Translations under genes and position numbers: made by a program
The notes under the pieces: model-generated
Told to the model about the DNA's origin: nothing
Database searches by the model: none
What the model saw: only the letters and a program-made list of their open reading frames with translations
Source of the DNA: Bacillota bacterium
Lineage (GTDB): Bacteria; Bacillota_I; Bacilli_A; RFN20; CAG-826
Assembly (NCBI GenBank): GCA_026387995.1
Contig: JAPLKQ010000169.1
Coordinates: 1-6,355, forward strand
Length of the DNA: 6,355 nt
Direction of reading: 5' to 3'
Shown: positions 1-6,242 of the stretch, one piece after another
How the letters are laid out: each line of letters starts with the position of its first letter
Numbering within the stretch: the first letter of the stretch is position 1

Positions 1-40
1 AAATAAAAATATAAAGGAATGTTTGGCCCCTTTGCCAAGC

Positions 41-54
41 AAGGTAACGTCATG
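41..54 (+). promoter_or_regulatory. Ribosome binding site that favours the ATG at 52
   Basis: AAGG at 41-44 lies 7 bases before the ATG at 52, a normal spacing. The upstream ATG at 19 has AAAGGA directly abutting it (13-18) with no spacer, which is too close for ordinary initiation. This favours the ATG at 52, although initiation at 19 would only add 11 residues and cannot be excluded. Confidence 0.5.
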
Positions 55-1275
55 CCAAATAACGTAACCCAATGGATGATCGTCATCGCCGTCGGCGTTC
101 TTGCCCTCGGTATTTTGGTATGCCTACTTGCCATAGAAAAAAATCTTACCATCTATAAGCGTTACAACCGGATTTTATCGCGACTGGAACGAAAATTCGA
201 TATCAACCTTTCTTTAAAGAAAATACGTTTTAAACGCATTGTTCCTCTCACGCTGACTCACATCCATCGGAATATCGGGAATCTCACTTTAGTCAATAAC
301 ACCATTTTGGCATTTCTTAAAGTCTATAAAAACCGCCATCAACCCGATAAAAAAGCCTTTGTCCAATCCATCAGCGCCCTCCCCGATTTGGCGCCCTTTT
401 ATGATGCGAACCATTTCCTCGATGGAAGCGGCTGGCACGTCGCCGGCGATATCATGCGTTATTTCGTTAACCACCGCCATTTCATCAATGACCGCATGCT
501 GCTTAGGATTTTAGGCACACGCGGATATGAAAAACGCTTTAATAAGATATACCGAGCCTATAGCGGTTTCTTCGTGACCATAAAAATTAAAAAAGGCTTT
601 CCGCAGGCCGTTATTTTCGAATATCCCGAACTTGAATTTATCATGAAACGCCTCGAAAAAAGTGACGCCGAAGGCCACCGCGCTGTTTGGCGGCATTACC
701 GTTTCACCGTAAACCACGACCGGCTCGTCGTTTTTAGCAAAAATATCACCAGTCGCCGCCTCGAGCAAGTCCGCACGCTTGAAAACATTAACCATATCGC
801 CGAAAACCGGACCGTTTATGAAGAGTGTGCCTCAATACGTGAAGCCATGCTAAAAATGACCAAGATCCAAAACTTCAATGAATTCACGCTGACTGAGATT
901 GATACGATGAGCGGGCAACAATTCCAAGATTGGTGCCAAGACGCCCTAGAAGCCATTTACGACGTGAAAACGACGAAGTTCCTGCACGACCCGAACATCA
1001 ACTTCCTGCTCGAAGGCAATGCCCGCGTCCCGAAGACCGTCGTTCTCGTCTTCCGGCAGGAAAAACCAATCGGCGCTGACACGATCGACGACGTCGTCAA
1101 AGCCTGCTTCCTTCATGATGCCGATAAAGGCCTCATCATCACCAACGGCGAATTCACGAAGACAGCGCACGATTTAGCCGTCGGCACCGCCGTTACGCTC
1201 ATCTCCCGCAATGATTTAATCGATTTAATCGCCAAAAACAATAACAAGGTCAACGCCTCGAGGGAATCCCAATGA
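52..1275 (+). CDS. Membrane-anchored protein with a degenerate Mrr-like nuclease domain
   Basis: The product is 407 residues from the ATG at 52, or 418 from the ATG at 19. Numbering here is from 52. Residues about 8-29 form one hydrophobic helix followed by Lys/Arg-rich sequence, so the rest is probably cytoplasmic. Residues 30-275 are not recognised; they are basic and mixed helix/strand in appearance. Residues about 278-394 resemble the Mrr_cat restriction endonuclease fold: MSGQQFQDWCQDAL for the usual MxGxxFExxx helix, then a D/QxK region, then GLIITNGEFTKTAHDLA and a final ISRNDLIDLI. Mrr enzymes cut modified DNA using a GDxGxD...QxK site. Here that region reads HDPNINF and VVLVFRQEKPIG: aligned on KPIG, the Asp is Asn317 and the QxK is LVF. 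A QEK lies four residues later and could be a displaced site. The domain may be non-catalytic, for example binding or sensing. The gene overlaps the next by 4 bases. Third-codon positions are visibly richer in C/G in the C-terminal third. The existence of the gene is secure; the function is inferred. Confidence 0.85.
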   Translation: MPNNVTQWMIVIAVGVLALGILVCLLAIEKNLTIYKRYNRILSRLERKFDINLSLKKIRFKRIVPLTLTHIHRNIGNLTLVNNTILAFLKVYKNRHQPDKKAFVQSISALPDLAPFYDANHFLDGSGWHVAGDIMRYFVNHRHFINDRMLLRILGTRGYEKRFNKIYRAYSGFFVTIKIKKGFPQAVIFEYPELEFIMKRLEKSDAEGHRAVWRHYRFTVNHDRLVVFSKNITSRRLEQVRTLENINHIAENRTVYEECASIREAMLKMTKIQNFNEFTLTEIDTMSGQQFQDWCQDALEAIYDVKTTKFLHDPNINFLLEGNARVPKTVVLVFRQEKPIGADTIDDVVKACFLHDADKGLIITNGEFTKTAHDLAVGTAVTLISRNDLIDLIAKNNNKVNASRESQ

Positions 1276-2081
1276 TCATCGATGCCCATGCCCATATCGG
1301 CAAAATCAACAAAGTCACGTATGAAAAAAGTAAAGACATGATTCTTACGTCTATGGCGAAGTATCATGTGTCCTTTTCGCTCATTTCTAATGGCGACGCC
1401 AATGAATTCACGTCTAAAGGCTATAAAGTCCGGAACCAGAAAAGTCAGATCCAAGCTAGCCAGGAAACCTTAGACTTTGTGAAAGCCCATCCTGATAAAT
1501 TAGGCGCGCTTCTTTGGTGCAAGCCCCACTTTGAAACCGCGGATGCCGAACTTGAGCGGTTCATACAAGAAAATCGCGCTTTTATCTATGGTTTGAAGTT
1601 TCACCCCTTTGGCAGCAAAGTGGCCGCCGATGACCCGCGCATGGAACCTTACTACAAATTAGCCTTTAAATATCAACTCCCGATACTGATTCACACGGCC
1701 ACGGACCGCTGTTCGAGCATTTTACTCTTTGAAAATGCCGCAAAGAAGCATCCGGAACTCACTTTCATCGCTGCACACATGGAACTTATCAGCGATAACC
1801 AAGAAGCCATACGCGTGGTCCATGACAATCCCAATGTTTATGGCGATACTGCCTGGGTCCCGACGAAAATCGCCCGTCAGACGATTCGCGTCTGTGGCTC
1901 TAAAAAACTTATGTTCGGAACCGATAATCCCGTCGATGGTTATGAAACGCTGAATCATCCTTTTTATAAGAGTTACCGCAGCCATTCGTTTAAAAAACTG
2001 GTCGGAAACGCCAAATATGAAAGGTTGATGGGTCGAAACGCCATCAAAGTCTACAAGTTGCCGATCTCCTTCAAGCCCTAA
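1272..2081 (+). CDS. Amidohydrolase-2 type metal-dependent hydrolase
   Basis: The product is 269 residues and probably cytosolic, with no signal peptide. The order of motifs fits the amidohydrolase superfamily TIM barrel (PF04909-like). HAH at residues 6-8 on strand 1 is the metal-binding HxH, followed by KFHP (Lys109, His111), LIHT (His141), AAHM (His169) and FGTD (Asp218), the usual His ligands and the Asp that activates water. Members hydrolyse or decarboxylate small cyclic or carboxylated substrates; the substrate cannot be read from the sequence, and TatD-like nuclease activity is a less likely alternative because the TatD signature is not evident. The ATG is chosen because it overlaps the upstream stop as ATGA and has GAGGGA at 1260-1265, six bases ahead. 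Translation is therefore probably coupled to the Mrr-like membrane protein. Transcription ends at the hairpin 19 bases downstream. Confidence 0.88.
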   Translation: MIIDAHAHIGKINKVTYEKSKDMILTSMAKYHVSFSLISNGDANEFTSKGYKVRNQKSQIQASQETLDFVKAHPDKLGALLWCKPHFETADAELERFIQENRAFIYGLKFHPFGSKVAADDPRMEPYYKLAFKYQLPILIHTATDRCSSILLFENAAKKHPELTFIAAHMELISDNQEAIRVVHDNPNVYGDTAWVPTKIARQTIRVCGSKKLMFGTDNPVDGYETLNHPFYKSYRSHSFKKLVGNAKYERLMGRNAIKVYKLPISFKP

Positions 2082-2099
2082 AAAAATCATGGATAAATT

Positions 2100-2130
2100 A
2101 AAAACGAATTCGCGATGAATTCGTTTTTTT
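2100..2130. terminator. Bidirectional rho-independent terminator
   Basis: AAAAACGAATTC (2100-2111) pairs perfectly with GAATTCGTTTTT (2117-2128) around the five-base loop GCGAT. On the + strand it is followed by a run of T to 2130, ending the hydrolase operon. On the - strand it is followed by TTTTTAATTT, ending the convergent Ig-repeat gene whose stop codon is at 2141. The symmetry and its position between two converging genes support use in both directions. Confidence 0.9.
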
Positions 2131-2140
2131 GTTGAATGAA

Positions 2141-3244
2141 TTAGTCTTCTTTCCGTTTTCGTGAATAGATGAGTTTAATCATAAGTCCCATCATCGTGAT
2201 TGCCGTGAGGATGAGGACCGCTGGCAAGACGCTATTTTCGATCAAGGCTTGGGCACTGCCGTCGTTAGCGGCTCCTTGCGAGTAATTAGGATGTAAATAA
2301 ATGAGGTAGTCATAACGATCTTTCGCGCCAGTACCCGTTGCCCAGTTATTGCCAGTGCGGTTTGTTTTGACGTTGAACAAGCTTTTTGCGGCGCTTGACA
2401 TATAGCCATATTCATTGACCATTTCCAGGACTACGCCGTTCGTGGCGCCGCAGGTATTGATGGCTAAGACGTAAGTGGCAAAACTGTCGGCTTTTTGTTG
2501 ATCGGTCGCCGTAGAAGAAACCGCGTTTGATACTTTTATAGTATAGGTTGCTGTTTTAGTGACGCCGCCAGCGACAAAAGTAACGGTGACCGTTTGAACT
2601 CCTAAAGTCAGCATATTGGGGCTGCTCATCGAGTATCCGCTGGATTTGACGCGGGTAATATTGGCTTTTCCACTATAAACGTAGGTTCCGGTAATCGCTA
2701 AACCCGAGTAGGCGAATGTTTCGTTGAGGCCAAAGTTGGTTCCACCCGAAACGCTCTTGGTCGGATAGGTCGAGATGACAATGGAAGATAGAGCAAATAC
2801 ATAAATAGAATAGGTGGTTGCTTTTGTGATGGTGTTATTGGTGTCAGTATATGAAGCGGTAACAGTGAGAAGGCCAGAAGTCGCTAAGACCGTGACGCCT
2901 GTGGTTTGGGTTACGCCACCAATCGTGAAAGTCGTTGAACTGGTAACTAAAGAATCGCTTCCCGAAGACCAGGTTGCATAAATCGGAACGCTGGCGAAGG
3001 TATCGCCAACAGCGAATTGATCGACGCCGATACCCGAGGTATAAGAGGTACGGATGCTTTGAAGCGCTGGGTAGCGGACGGTAATTGTATAAGTCGTCGT
3101 AACGGTGACACCCAATTCGATATAGGTAATAGTCACGGTTTTAACTCCGACATCGCCGGCAATGAAAGCATGGGCGTCATAAGTAGTCGTGAATCCAGTT
3201 TCCACTGAGGTTTGAGTATTGTTATATGTTCCTGTAACGATCAT
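2141..3244 (-). CDS. Surface Ig-repeat protein, C-terminal part (downstream of frameshift)
   Basis: This is the larger part of a gene that really begins at 3903. The ATG at 3244 gives 367 residues but is probably not a start: the frame stays open upstream to a stop at 3332-3334, has no good Shine-Dalgarno, and its upstream residues continue an Ig-like repeat. Residues 1-60 (the end of the first domain), 61-150 and 152-242 are beta-rich Big_3-like bacterial Ig domains, each ending in a TYTIxV-type strand and starting with LxSI. Residues 248-330 form a helical module with Cys265, YGYMSSAAKSLF (279-290) and AKDRYDYLIY (307-316). Next come NSVLP (337-341), a membrane helix (about 339-360) and the tail SRKRKED. 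The Ig stalk should lie outside the cell, anchored by the C-terminal helix. The same C-terminal module occurs in the gene at 4720. The ligand is unknown; adhesion or a cell-envelope role is inferred from architecture only. Confidence 0.75.
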   Translation of the reverse strand: MIVTGTYNNTQTSVETGFTTTYDAHAFIAGDVGVKTVTITYIELGVTVTTTYTITVRYPALQSIRTSYTSGIGVDQFAVGDTFASVPIYATWSSGSDSLVTSSTTFTIGGVTQTTGVTVLATSGLLTVTASYTDTNNTITKATTYSIYVFALSSIVISTYPTKSVSGGTNFGLNETFAYSGLAITGTYVYSGKANITRVKSSGYSMSSPNMLTLGVQTVTVTFVAGGVTKTATYTIKVSNAVSSTATDQQKADSFATYVLAINTCGATNGVVLEMVNEYGYMSSAAKSLFNVKTNRTGNNWATGTGAKDRYDYLIYLHPNYSQGAANDGSAQALIENSVLPAVLILTAITMMGLMIKLIYSRKRKED

Positions 3245-3267
3245 GCCCGTATTATTGTAGGTTTGCC

Positions 3268-3903
3268 CTACATCAAAAATCGTCGTGGTGCCGGGGTCGT
3301 GATCGCGATACTCGAAAGAATGGGAACAAAACTAATAACGATTTGGCTGACGGCTGCGTTAGCGACGCTCCCGCCATTTCTAAGAAAAAAGTATTGATAA
3401 TTGGCACCAGCGGACGGTGTCCAAGTATGAATGTACGGACCGGTCCCGGTCACTACGGCTGACAAGGAAGTTCCAGACGGAGTATCGATGTTTGTGATTG
3501 CCGAAGTATTAAAGTAGCCCACCATGGCGACATTCGCAGTCTGAGTCAACGACACTGAAGAGATACGGCCATATAAAGTGTTTGTCGCCGTATTCGCAAA
3601 CCAGCCCCGCTGGGTTGTTTTATTATTTTTCGCGCTTGGCATTGTCGCGGAGGTCGCTAGAAAAGAATTGTTTCCAGAATTAAAACCGTAAACGTTTGTT
3701 CCAGAACTCGACGTTTGCGAAAAAACGCCATTAGCTTTCCAAGTCTTGTCAGTACCTGTGCCAGCAGTCACCGTAATCGTGCTTGTCGGAGTATTTGCGG
3801 AAGCCGGCAATTCAGAATGATGAGAGGTTAAGCCGATACCCATAACGATAAAGGCCGCGACGGCTAGAAGAGCAGTGTTTTTGTATAAGTGTGAGAGTAA
3901 CAT
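3268..3903 (-). CDS. Surface Ig-repeat protein, N-terminal part (upstream of frameshift)
   Basis: The reading is 211 residues from the ATG at 3903, with a near-ideal AAAGGAGG seven bases ahead. Residues 1-36 are a Sec signal peptide: Lys8 in the n-region, a hydrophobic core ALLAVAAFIVMGIGL, and a likely signal peptidase I cut after LPASA. No lipobox Cys is present. Residues about 40-192 are a Thr/Ser/Asn-rich, strand-rich domain I do not recognise, probably a beta-sandwich ending in SQIVISFVP. The next segment, ILSSIAITTP, opens the first Ig-like repeat and is then cut off: the last nine residues are out of frame and the stop at 3268 is an artefact of the shift. Adding one C to the CCCC run (GGGG at 3293-3296 on +) gives ITTPGTTTIFDVGQTY and joins the frame read from 3244 down to 2141. 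The whole gene would then encode about 587 residues. The N-terminal half alone would be secreted without an anchor. Confidence 0.78.
   Translation of the reverse strand: MLLSHLYKNTALLAVAAFIVMGIGLTSHHSELPASANTPTSTITVTAGTGTDKTWKANGVFSQTSSSGTNVYGFNSGNNSFLATSATMPSAKNNKTTQRGWFANTATNTLYGRISSVSLTQTANVAMVGYFNTSAITNIDTPSGTSLSAVVTGTGPYIHTWTPSAGANYQYFFLRNGGSVANAAVSQIVISFVPILSSIAITTPAPRRFLM
3293..3296 (-). other. Frameshift point in the Ig-repeat gene 2141-3903
   Basis: The two open frames overlap only between about 3268 and 3331, so the shift must lie there. The CCCC run (GGGG on +) is the best candidate because a fifth C restores the usual start of such a repeat (TTP...T..F.VGQ.Y). The coding length from 3903 to 2141 is 1763 bases, one short of 588 codons. 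It may be a sequencing or assembly indel, a real mutation, or less likely a programmed -1 shift. The nearby A TTT TTG is a poor slippery heptamer because the P-site tRNA would re-pair with ATT. Confidence 0.75.
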
Positions 3904-3910
3904 AGTGCGG

Positions 3911-3918
3911 CCTCCTTT
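3911..3918 (-). promoter_or_regulatory. Strong ribosome binding site for the Ig-repeat gene
   Basis: On the - strand AAAGGAGG is followed by seven bases (CCGCACT) and then ATG at 3903. This is a near-perfect match to the anti-Shine-Dalgarno sequence and fixes the start of the signal-peptide-bearing part. Confidence 0.9.
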
Positions 3919-3947
3919 CGTTTCAAGAGCGGTATAAATCTTTTGAA

Positions 3948-3977
3948 ATTATCCTTTGCTCATCTGCAGAAGTTCAA
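3948..3977 (-). promoter_or_regulatory. Probable sigma-70/sigma-A promoter of the Ig-repeat gene
   Basis: On the - strand TTGAAC (3972-3977) and GATAAT (3948-3953) are separated by 18 bases. They match 4/6 and 5/6 of the TTGACA/TATAAT consensus. The -10 ends about 45 bases before the start codon, leaving a short leader that carries the strong ribosome binding site. Chance matches are common in AT-rich DNA, so this is moderate support only. Confidence 0.4.
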
Positions 3978-4719
3978 ATCTTACATTTTTGAATGGTTAA
4001 TGAAGTGCAACATAAAATAGTCTTTTTGATTATATCAAGTGGAGATTATAAAAGCAAACAAAAAGTTTACAAAATCAAATTTTAAAAATTGAAAAGTGGA
4101 TTAACTAAAAATAACATCACTATTTTATATAATAAATATGGTCATTATTTTGTGCTGCTCGTTTTCGAAACTCTTCAATGAACAATATCATCAACTTTTC
4201 ATTTTGCAAAAATAAAGTTTCCATTTTTATTTGTGAAATTGCAAATTCGCACCTTTTCATATTTCATTTTTATGTTTAAATCTATGCTATGCATGAAATA
4301 ATCTATCTTTATTAAATCAAGCTTTTTTTGGTTATGTTGAATTGAGCATTGCTAGTTCTTTTACATTCCGTTTTGTTCATTTTAATCGGGTTCCCAATAA
4401 TAAATTTGATGAAGGCTTTAGAAAATGACTCCTGTATAAAGTTTGATATGTTTTCTCTAAAGCTCAAAAGTGGCCAGATGATTTTGAAACCACGCCGGAC
4501 GTTTTTTCCGAGATGATACTTTCCAGAAATCACAAGCAATTCATATTTTTTACGACCTGCAAAAACAACGCCTAAAAAAGGCACGATTTTACTCGTACCC
4601 TATCGACCACTTTTAATTTAACGGCTTTTGTGACTTTGTTCCCTTGTTCCACGTTTTTCCGCATTAAATTAAACAGAACCAAAAACCGTTATAACTAAGG
4701 ACTCAATTGGGGAAACTGC
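3978..4719. other. AT-rich intergenic spacer with no convincing gene
   Basis: No RNA gene or well-supported coding region is visible. Bases 4021-4320 are only about 23% G+C by my count, far below the flanking genes. From about 4321 the composition rises again. A GTG-started frame on the - strand (4584-4312, 90 residues) has no ribosome binding site and its start lies inside the terminator stem at 4580-4586. Part of it, YELLVISGKYHLGK...RRGFKIIWPLL, loosely recalls the start of SPFH/flotillin domains (NEALVISG...GGG.FVWP), so it may be a gene relic; this is a weak impression. A 30-residue basic frame (4664-4572, -) also lacks a ribosome binding site. Two inverted repeats, 4612-4621 with 4664-4673 and 4620-4629 with 4681-4690, fall in the 3' untranslated region of the gene ending at 4720 and cross each other, so they could form only alternately or as a pseudoknot. 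Confidence 0.5.
4574..4599 (-). terminator. Rho-independent terminator for the Big_2-repeat gene
   Basis: On the - strand GGTACGA (4599-4593) pairs with TCGTGCC (4586-4580), with one U-G wobble, around the loop GTAAAA and is followed directly by six T. It lies about 120 bases after the stop codon at 4720. It would end the transcript of the upstream surface gene and insulate it from the promoter region of the next. Confidence 0.8.
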
Positions 4720-6204
4720 TTATTCGTGCTTATGTTTCCGAGACAAGTAGAAATAGCTGAGCATCGAAGCTATGCCAAGAGCACTTATCAATAGAATCAT
4801 CATGAGTGACTTGTCATTGGTAATTATAGGTAAAATTGAATTGTCATTCGCAGGATATAACGGAGTACCCGCATTATTTTTCATGAAGTTATTGCTCGCT
4901 TTTAACGTCGGGTATTTGACAATGATGAAATGATAGCGGGCTTTGGCGTGGGCAATGTTTGTGCCTGAACTTGAATCATTATAGAAATAATCTTTGGCAC
5001 CACCGCTCATATTGCCATATTTGGTGGCCAGGCTGCTCCAAATGGCAGTCATGTTATTATTGACGCCCGTGGGATCGCACACGCTGGTGTCACTTAAGAA
5101 GCCAGCTGCATAGGCATCCGCTTCAACCGCAACGGTCGGAACTGTGACGACACAAGTGCCACTGACGACGCCGGATCCGTCTTGCGCGGTCGCTTTGATA
5201 TTGGCCGTTCCCGCCGATACTGCAGTCACTAAACCGGAAGAACTATTGACGGTCGCAACGCCAGTCGCGTCAGAAGACCATGTCACTGATTTATTCGTGG
5301 CGCCCGAAGGAAGCACTGTCACCGTTAAAGTTTCCGTCTTTCCAATATAAATAGTCGTGCTTGATTTATTAAGGGTTATGCTCGTTACCAAGACGACGAC
5401 TGTGACGACGCAGGTATTGCTGACAATGCCAGAGCCATCAGTAGCGGTTGCCGTAATATTGGTCGTCCCAACTGATACGGCGGTTATTAAGCCAGTCGAA
5501 CTATTGACTGTTGCAACGCCGGTAGCGCTAGAAGCCCATGTCACCACTTTGTTGGTAGCGTTGGCCGGAAGCACTGTTGCCGTTAAAGTCTCAGTATTTC
5601 CTGTACTAATCGTCGTACTCGTTTTATTAAGGGTGATGCTCGTAACTCGGATGCCTACAGTGACCACGCAAGTATCACTGACGATGCCAGATCCATCGGT
5701 TGCGGTCGCCGTGATGTTTGTGCTTCCAGTAGCGACGGCGGTAACTAAGCCAGTTGTAAGACCGACTGTTGCAACGCTCGGGGCGCTTGAAGCCCAGTTC
5801 ACTACTTTATTGGTAGCGCCTGAAGGAAGCACCGTTGCCGTTAAGGTTTCTGTATTTCCCGGATAAAGCAAGGTACTTGTTTTATTAAGCGTGATGCTCG
5901 TCACTCGGACAGTCACTGTAACGGTGCAGGTGGCAGAATAGGCTGTTCCGTCGTTAGGCGATGCCGTAATCGTTGTCGTTCCGCTGGCCACCGATTGGAC
6001 GGTCGCAGCCAAGTTTCCAGTGCTAGTGATTGTGGCAACAGCTGGATTGCTCGAAACCCAACGAACAGAAGCAAGCGTTGGGGAACCAGTCAAAGTTGCT
6101 GTGAGAGAATCGGTAGCGTTATAGATAATAGAAGAAGTTGTTTTGTCCAGAGAAACACCAGTCGCAGCGGCAGCTTCCTTTGAAGTAAAACTCATGCCAG
6201 TCAA
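4720..6204 (-). CDS. Big_2-repeat surface protein, C-terminal part (downstream of frameshift)
   Basis: Residues are numbered from the TTG at 6204, which is only a nominal start: the frame is open to 6282 and the true N-terminus lies beyond 6355. Residues 15-98, 101-183, 187-269 and 273-355 are four bacterial Ig-like Big_2 domains with an exact 86-residue period. Three begin VTSITLNK; all carry a V(A)TV/ATI strand motif and a Cys in the last strand (ATCTVTV, DTCVVTV, NTCVVTV, GTCVVTV). Residues 362-441 are the helical module also seen in the gene at 2141: Cys376, YGNMSGGAKDYF (396-407) and AKARYHFIIV (420-429). Then come NSILP (455-459), a membrane helix (about 466-487) and the tail SRKHKHE. 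The repeats should be extracellular; adhesion or envelope organisation is the usual inference for such stalks. The protein has no LPxTG sorting signal. Upstream sequence in another frame (see 6243-6355) belongs to the same gene. Confidence 0.85.
   Translation of the reverse strand: MTGMSFTSKEAAAATGVSLDKTTSSIIYNATDSLTATLTGSPTLASVRWVSSNPAVATITSTGNLAATVQSVASGTTTITASPNDGTAYSATCTVTVTVRVTSITLNKTSTLLYPGNTETLTATVLPSGATNKVVNWASSAPSVATVGLTTGLVTAVATGSTNITATATDGSGIVSDTCVVTVGIRVTSITLNKTSTTISTGNTETLTATVLPANATNKVVTWASSATGVATVNSSTGLITAVSVGTTNITATATDGSGIVSNTCVVTVVVLVTSITLNKSSTTIYIGKTETLTVTVLPSGATNKSVTWSSDATGVATVNSSSGLVTAVSAGTANIKATAQDGSGVVSGTCVVTVPTVAVEADAYAAGFLSDTSVCDPTGVNNNMTAIWSSLATKYGNMSGGAKDYFYNDSSSGTNIAHAKARYHFIIVKYPTLKASNNFMKNNAGTPLYPANDNSILPIITNDKSLMMILLISALGIASMLSYFYLSRKHKHE
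5131..6162 (-). repeat. Four tandem 258-bp Big_2 repeat units
   Basis: The units cover about 6162-5905, 5904-5647, 5646-5389 and 5388-5131. The first is the most divergent; the last three are clearly similar at DNA as well as protein level, for example the recurring GCCGTTAAAGT...TC and TTATTAAG(C/G)GT(G/T)ATGCT segments. The exact period suggests growth by unequal recombination, so copy number may vary between strains. Confidence 0.85.
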
Positions 6205-6242
6205 ATAGAATTTTTTGGTGGCGGTTGTAGTGATTGCGATGG

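Noticed and set aside
1..2081. Mycoplasma-type genetic code (UGA as Trp)
   Set aside because: The first gene ends in UGA overlapping the next start codon, and the proteins use UGG for Trp at sensible positions, so the standard code fits.
1722..2090. - strand open frame (122 residues) opposite the hydrolase
   Set aside because: It lies antisense to conserved catalytic motifs of the amidohydrolase and extends into the terminator region. No start signal supports it.
3281..3290. Programmed -1 frameshift signal (A TTT TTG) near the split
   Set aside because: The heptamer allows poor P-site re-pairing, I saw no clear downstream hairpin, and the repeat structure is better restored by one added C a few bases upstream.
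3017..3397. Two + strand frames (63 and 61 residues) over the Ig-repeat gene
   Set aside because: They are antisense shadows of the surface gene. The second one also spans the frameshift region, but has no coding features of its own.
4572..4664. 30-residue basic peptide frame on the - strand
   Set aside because: It has no Shine-Dalgarno and ends within the T tract of the terminator. A frame this short is expected by chance.
5357..5866. Long + strand open frame (169 residues) opposite the Big_2 repeats
   Set aside because: It is antisense to the well-supported repeat gene. Its own internal repetition simply mirrors the 258-bp units, and it has no ribosome binding site.
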